Shown here in pieces: positions 61,868-64,000 of a DNA stretch of 64,000 bases. The stretch is from positions 806,001-870,000 of the forward strand of contig NZ_CP108458.1 in the NCBI RefSeq assembly GCF_036242395.1, in the 5' to 3' direction. The number at the start of each line of letters is the position of its first letter. The first letter of the stretch is position 1. The DNA is from Kitasatospora sp. NBC_01266. Its GTDB lineage: Bacteria > Actinomycetota > Actinomycetes > Streptomycetales > Streptomycetaceae. The notes under the pieces were generated by a model. That model worked only from the letters and a program-made list of their open reading frames with translations. It was not told the origin of the DNA and made no database searches. Made by a program: the position numbers and the translations under genes.

Positions 61868-63187
61868 TCAGTCCCGCACCAGCGGCGCGCCGGCGTCGCG
61901 CCAGCCGATGATGCCGCCGGCCAGGCTGCGCACGTCGGGGTGGCCCATCCGGGTCAGCAGGGCCGCGTACCGCACCGACTTCTCCCCGACCGGGCAGGCC
62001 AGCAGCACCGGCCGCTTCTTGCCGAACGGCAGCCCGCCGTGCAGCAGTTCCTCGAACAGCTCGTCCACGATGTTGATCGAGTCCTCGATGTGCAGCGCCG
62101 CGTAGGCGAACGGGCCGCGCAGGTCGACCACCAGCGGGTGGTCCTCGGCGATCCACTTCCGGGCCGCCTCCACGTCGAGGGAGCTGACCGCGGCCAGCTC
62201 GTCCTCGGTCAGGGTGGCCGGCGAGTTGCGCCGCGGCGGCTGGTTCAGCAGCTCCGGCCGGCGCTTGCGGATGTAGCTCAGGTAGCTCTCGACCCGGTCG
62301 CAGACGATGAACACCGCCGTTCTGCGCTCGGTCAACTCCTCGTCCACCGCGCGCAGATGGCGCACGGCGCCGTGGTACGCGCCGCCGCCGGTGGGGCCGG
62401 CCAGCAGGCCGCAGCGGCGCACCAGGGTCAGCAGGCCGTCGATGGCCTGGTCGGAGGTCACCGTCTGGATGCTGTCGTAGGTGGCGGGGTCGAACAGGCC
62501 GACCTCGTGGACCTCGTCGATGGTGCGGATGCCCGGGATGAAGTCCGACTTGTCGGCGACCAGCCCCACCACCTCGATCGCGGGGTTCTCGGCCCGCAGC
62601 GCCCGCGCCACCCCGGTGGAGGAACCGGCCGTGCCGACGCAGGCGATGAAGTAGTCGGGGGCCCGGCCGTCCAGGTCGCGCAGGATCTCCGGGCCGGTGC
62701 CGGTCAGGTGCGCCTCGGTGTTGAGCGGGCTGAAGTACTGGTCGGTGTGCAGATAGCCGGTCGGCGCCTCGGAGAGCATCCGGTGGATCCTGGTCAGCGG
62801 GTCGTCGACGTCGCCGGGGTCCAGGCACTCGCTCTGGCCCGGCAGTTCCTCGATCTGCGCGCCGAGCAGCAGGAGCAGTTCCTTGATCTCCGGGACCTTC
62901 ATCCGGTTCGTCACGCTCTTGAACGCCAGCCCGTGCATCCCGGCGATCACGGCCAGGGCCTTCGCGGTGTTGCCGCTCGACAGCTCCACGATCGCGTCGC
63001 CACGCTCGACGGCGGTGGCCAGCCCCGGGCGGGTCATGCTCCACGCGGCCCGGTCCTTGACCGATCCGAACGGGTTGAGCATCTCCAGCTTGGCGTACAG
63101 GTCGATGTTCCGCAGACCGTGCACGGCCGGGTCGATCCGCACCAGCGGGGTGTCGCCGATCACGTCGGTGATGCTGTCATACCTCAC
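61868..63187 (-). CDS. Cysteine synthase-like PLP enzyme fused to a rhodanese domain
   Basis: 439 aa, GTG start (GTGA overlap with the upstream gene), GGGAG upstream. N-terminal ~320 residues: fold-type II PLP enzyme with PLP Lys in LNPFGSVKDRAAWSM and SSGNTAKALAVIAG, resembling SbnA, which makes a 2,3-diaminopropionate precursor from O-phosphoserine. The C-terminal ~110 residues are a rhodanese with active Cys in LLACPVGEKSVRY and GGIIGWRDAGAPL. Such fusions join cysteine/Dap chemistry to sulfur transfer. Third gene of a PLP operon. Confidence 0.86.
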   Translation of the reverse strand: MRYDSITDVIGDTPLVRIDPAVHGLRNIDLYAKLEMLNPFGSVKDRAAWSMTRPGLATAVERGDAIVELSSGNTAKALAVIAGMHGLAFKSVTNRMKVPEIKELLLLLGAQIEELPGQSECLDPGDVDDPLTRIHRMLSEAPTGYLHTDQYFSPLNTEAHLTGTGPEILRDLDGRAPDYFIACVGTAGSSTGVARALRAENPAIEVVGLVADKSDFIPGIRTIDEVHEVGLFDPATYDSIQTVTSDQAIDGLLTLVRRCGLLAGPTGGGAYHGAVRHLRAVDEELTERRTAVFIVCDRVESYLSYIRKRRPELLNQPPRRNSPATLTEDELAAVSSLDVEAARKWIAEDHPLVVDLRGPFAYAALHIEDSINIVDELFEELLHGGLPFGKKRPVLLACPVGEKSVRYAALLTRMGHPDVRSLAGGIIGWRDAGAPLVRD

Positions 63188-64000
63188 TGCGCTTCTCCCG
63201 AACATGAGTTGGGCCAGTACTCGCGGTCCAGCCGCCAGCGCCAGGAGCCGTCCTGCTGGTACACCGCGACCTTGCGGGCCGTCGGCTGGTACAGGGCGTG
63301 GTGGGCCCTGAAGTCCATGGCGTAGCCGGCGGTGTTGGCGAAGGCCAGCAGGTCCCCCGGGGCGGGCAGGGCGGGTAGCTGGACCAGCCGCCGGGTGATC
63401 AGGTCGGCCTCCAGGCAGAGGTTGCCGGTCAGGTACACCCCGACCGGCTCGCCCCGCGCCGGGCCGGCGCCGGCGCGCGGCAGCAGGACCGGATCCAGCA
63501 GCACCCCGTGCTCCTCCAGGCTGACGTCGCCCGCGTTCAGCTCCAGCCGCACCAGCCGTTCTCCACCGGGGAGTTGCCGCACCTCCAGCACCTTGGCCAG
63601 GGTGACGCCGCACTGGTCGACCAGCGCTCGGCCCGGCTCGACGTGCAGGTCGTAGAGGTTCTCCAGGAGCAGCGTGGCCAGCGGGCGGCCCAGCGTCGGC
63701 GCCGGGGTGCGGAGCAGCTCGTCCAGGTAGTCCGCCGCGGCGACGGGGCGGTGCGCGGGATAGAGGCCCAGCGCTCCGCGCAGGGTGCCCGCCTCGGCGC
63801 GCAGCCCGTAGCCGTGCCCCTGCCAGGTGATCGCGGGCCGCCGGCCGAGCACCGCACCGCCCAGTTCGCTCGTCCACTGCTCCCACTGCGCGGCGTGGGC
63901 CAGGTAGTTGACGCCGAAGCCGCCGCCGATGTCGATGGCGCGCGGGCTCAGTCCGCGACGCCGGCACTCGTCCATGACCAGCAGGCAGGCGTCCAGCGCC
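63184..64000 (-). CDS. PLP-dependent decarboxylase-like protein (Y4yA-like), truncated at the window edge
   Basis: Only the C-terminal ~272 residues are in the window; the frame is open to base 64000. Alanine-racemase-like/ornithine-decarboxylase-type fold: AIDIGGGFGVNYLAHA (PLP phosphate loop) and GRALVDQCGVTL, then the C-terminal beta domain with VYLTGNLCLEADLITRR, where the Cys matches the decarboxylase active site. It overlaps the next gene by 4 bp. It may decarboxylate an amino-acid conjugate such as a Dap-containing intermediate, or be a Y4yA-type enzyme. The operon promoter lies beyond the window. Confidence 0.85.
   Translation of the reverse strand, partial: ALDACLLVMDECRRRGLSPRAIDIGGGFGVNYLAHAAQWEQWTSELGGAVLGRRPAITWQGHGYGLRAEAGTLRGALGLYPAHRPVAAADYLDELLRTPAPTLGRPLATLLLENLYDLHVEPGRALVDQCGVTLAKVLEVRQLPGGERLVRLELNAGDVSLEEHGVLLDPVLLPRAGAGPARGEPVGVYLTGNLCLEADLITRRLVQLPALPAPGDLLAFANTAGYAMDFRAHHALYQPTARKVAVYQQDGSWRWRLDREYWPNSCSGEAQ

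Overview
High-GC actinobacterial chromosome, almost certainly a streptomycete (Streptomyces or Kitasatospora). The evidence is strong third-position GC bias, GTG starts, ATGA-type overlaps, an AfsR/SARP regulator, a large LuxR (LAL) regulator, an Rpf-LysM wall hydrolase, a family 2B encapsulin and a set of zinc-free ribosomal protein paralogs. No rRNA, tRNA, CRISPR array or insertion sequence was recognised. All calls come from reading the sequence; no database search was run.

Layout. (1) 1-3775: end of an OmpR-type response regulator with its histidine kinase, then a small EACC1-like protein overlapping a membrane-anchored caspase-like peptidase, which resembles a bacterial conflict or effector module. 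(2) 3970-13680: a probable natural-product cluster: cytochrome P450, an 18-bp minigene encoding the pentapeptide MSYDH, a hairpin, an amidinotransferase, two ATP-grasp ligases, an MFS exporter, an APH-fold kinase, and convergent M55 D-aminopeptidase-like and SAM-methyltransferase genes. A P450 beside an M-x-Y-x-H pentapeptide is the hallmark of biarylitide-type minimal RiPPs. The amidinotransferase plus a PGM1-like ligase suggests that the cross-linked peptide is capped with a guanidino acid. This is the main candidate for an undescribed pathway.

(3) 13864-30429: a 16.6-kb minus-strand operon-like block: a 1,324-aa DUF6603-like protein with an HNH-like N-terminal motif, a 731-aa unknown, a 1,332-aa unknown ending in an F5/8C-like domain, then five tandem paralogs with a constant N-terminus and variable C-terminal tips. 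Each paralog is preceded by a scar resembling the 3' end of the 1,332-aa gene. This block is the second candidate for an undescribed system. (4) 31094-34813: family 2B encapsulin shell, cysteine desulfurase with a disordered N-terminal extension (likely cargo), and a GNAT protein.

(5) 35114-52171: mixed chromosomal genes: DUF1266, LAL regulator, amidohydrolase, and a catabolic-looking APC permease / TetR / FAD oxidoreductase group sharing a 15-bp operator, then gamma-carbonic anhydrase, AI-2E transporter, Rpf-LysM, PAP2 and SulP. (6) 52507-64000: an AfsR-type regulator followed by a zinc-homeostasis island. It holds cysteine-free L32, S14, L28, L33 and L31 with a CobW-like protein, an ArsR-type sensor and a His-rich protein. 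A nearly identical Zur-box-like element lies in the L28/L33 divergent promoter and upstream of a methyltransferase. Last comes a PLP-enzyme operon (class V desulfurase-like, cysteine synthase-rhodanese fusion, decarboxylase-like) running off the right end. Together these suggest ribosomal zinc sparing and possibly a zinc-linked metabolite.
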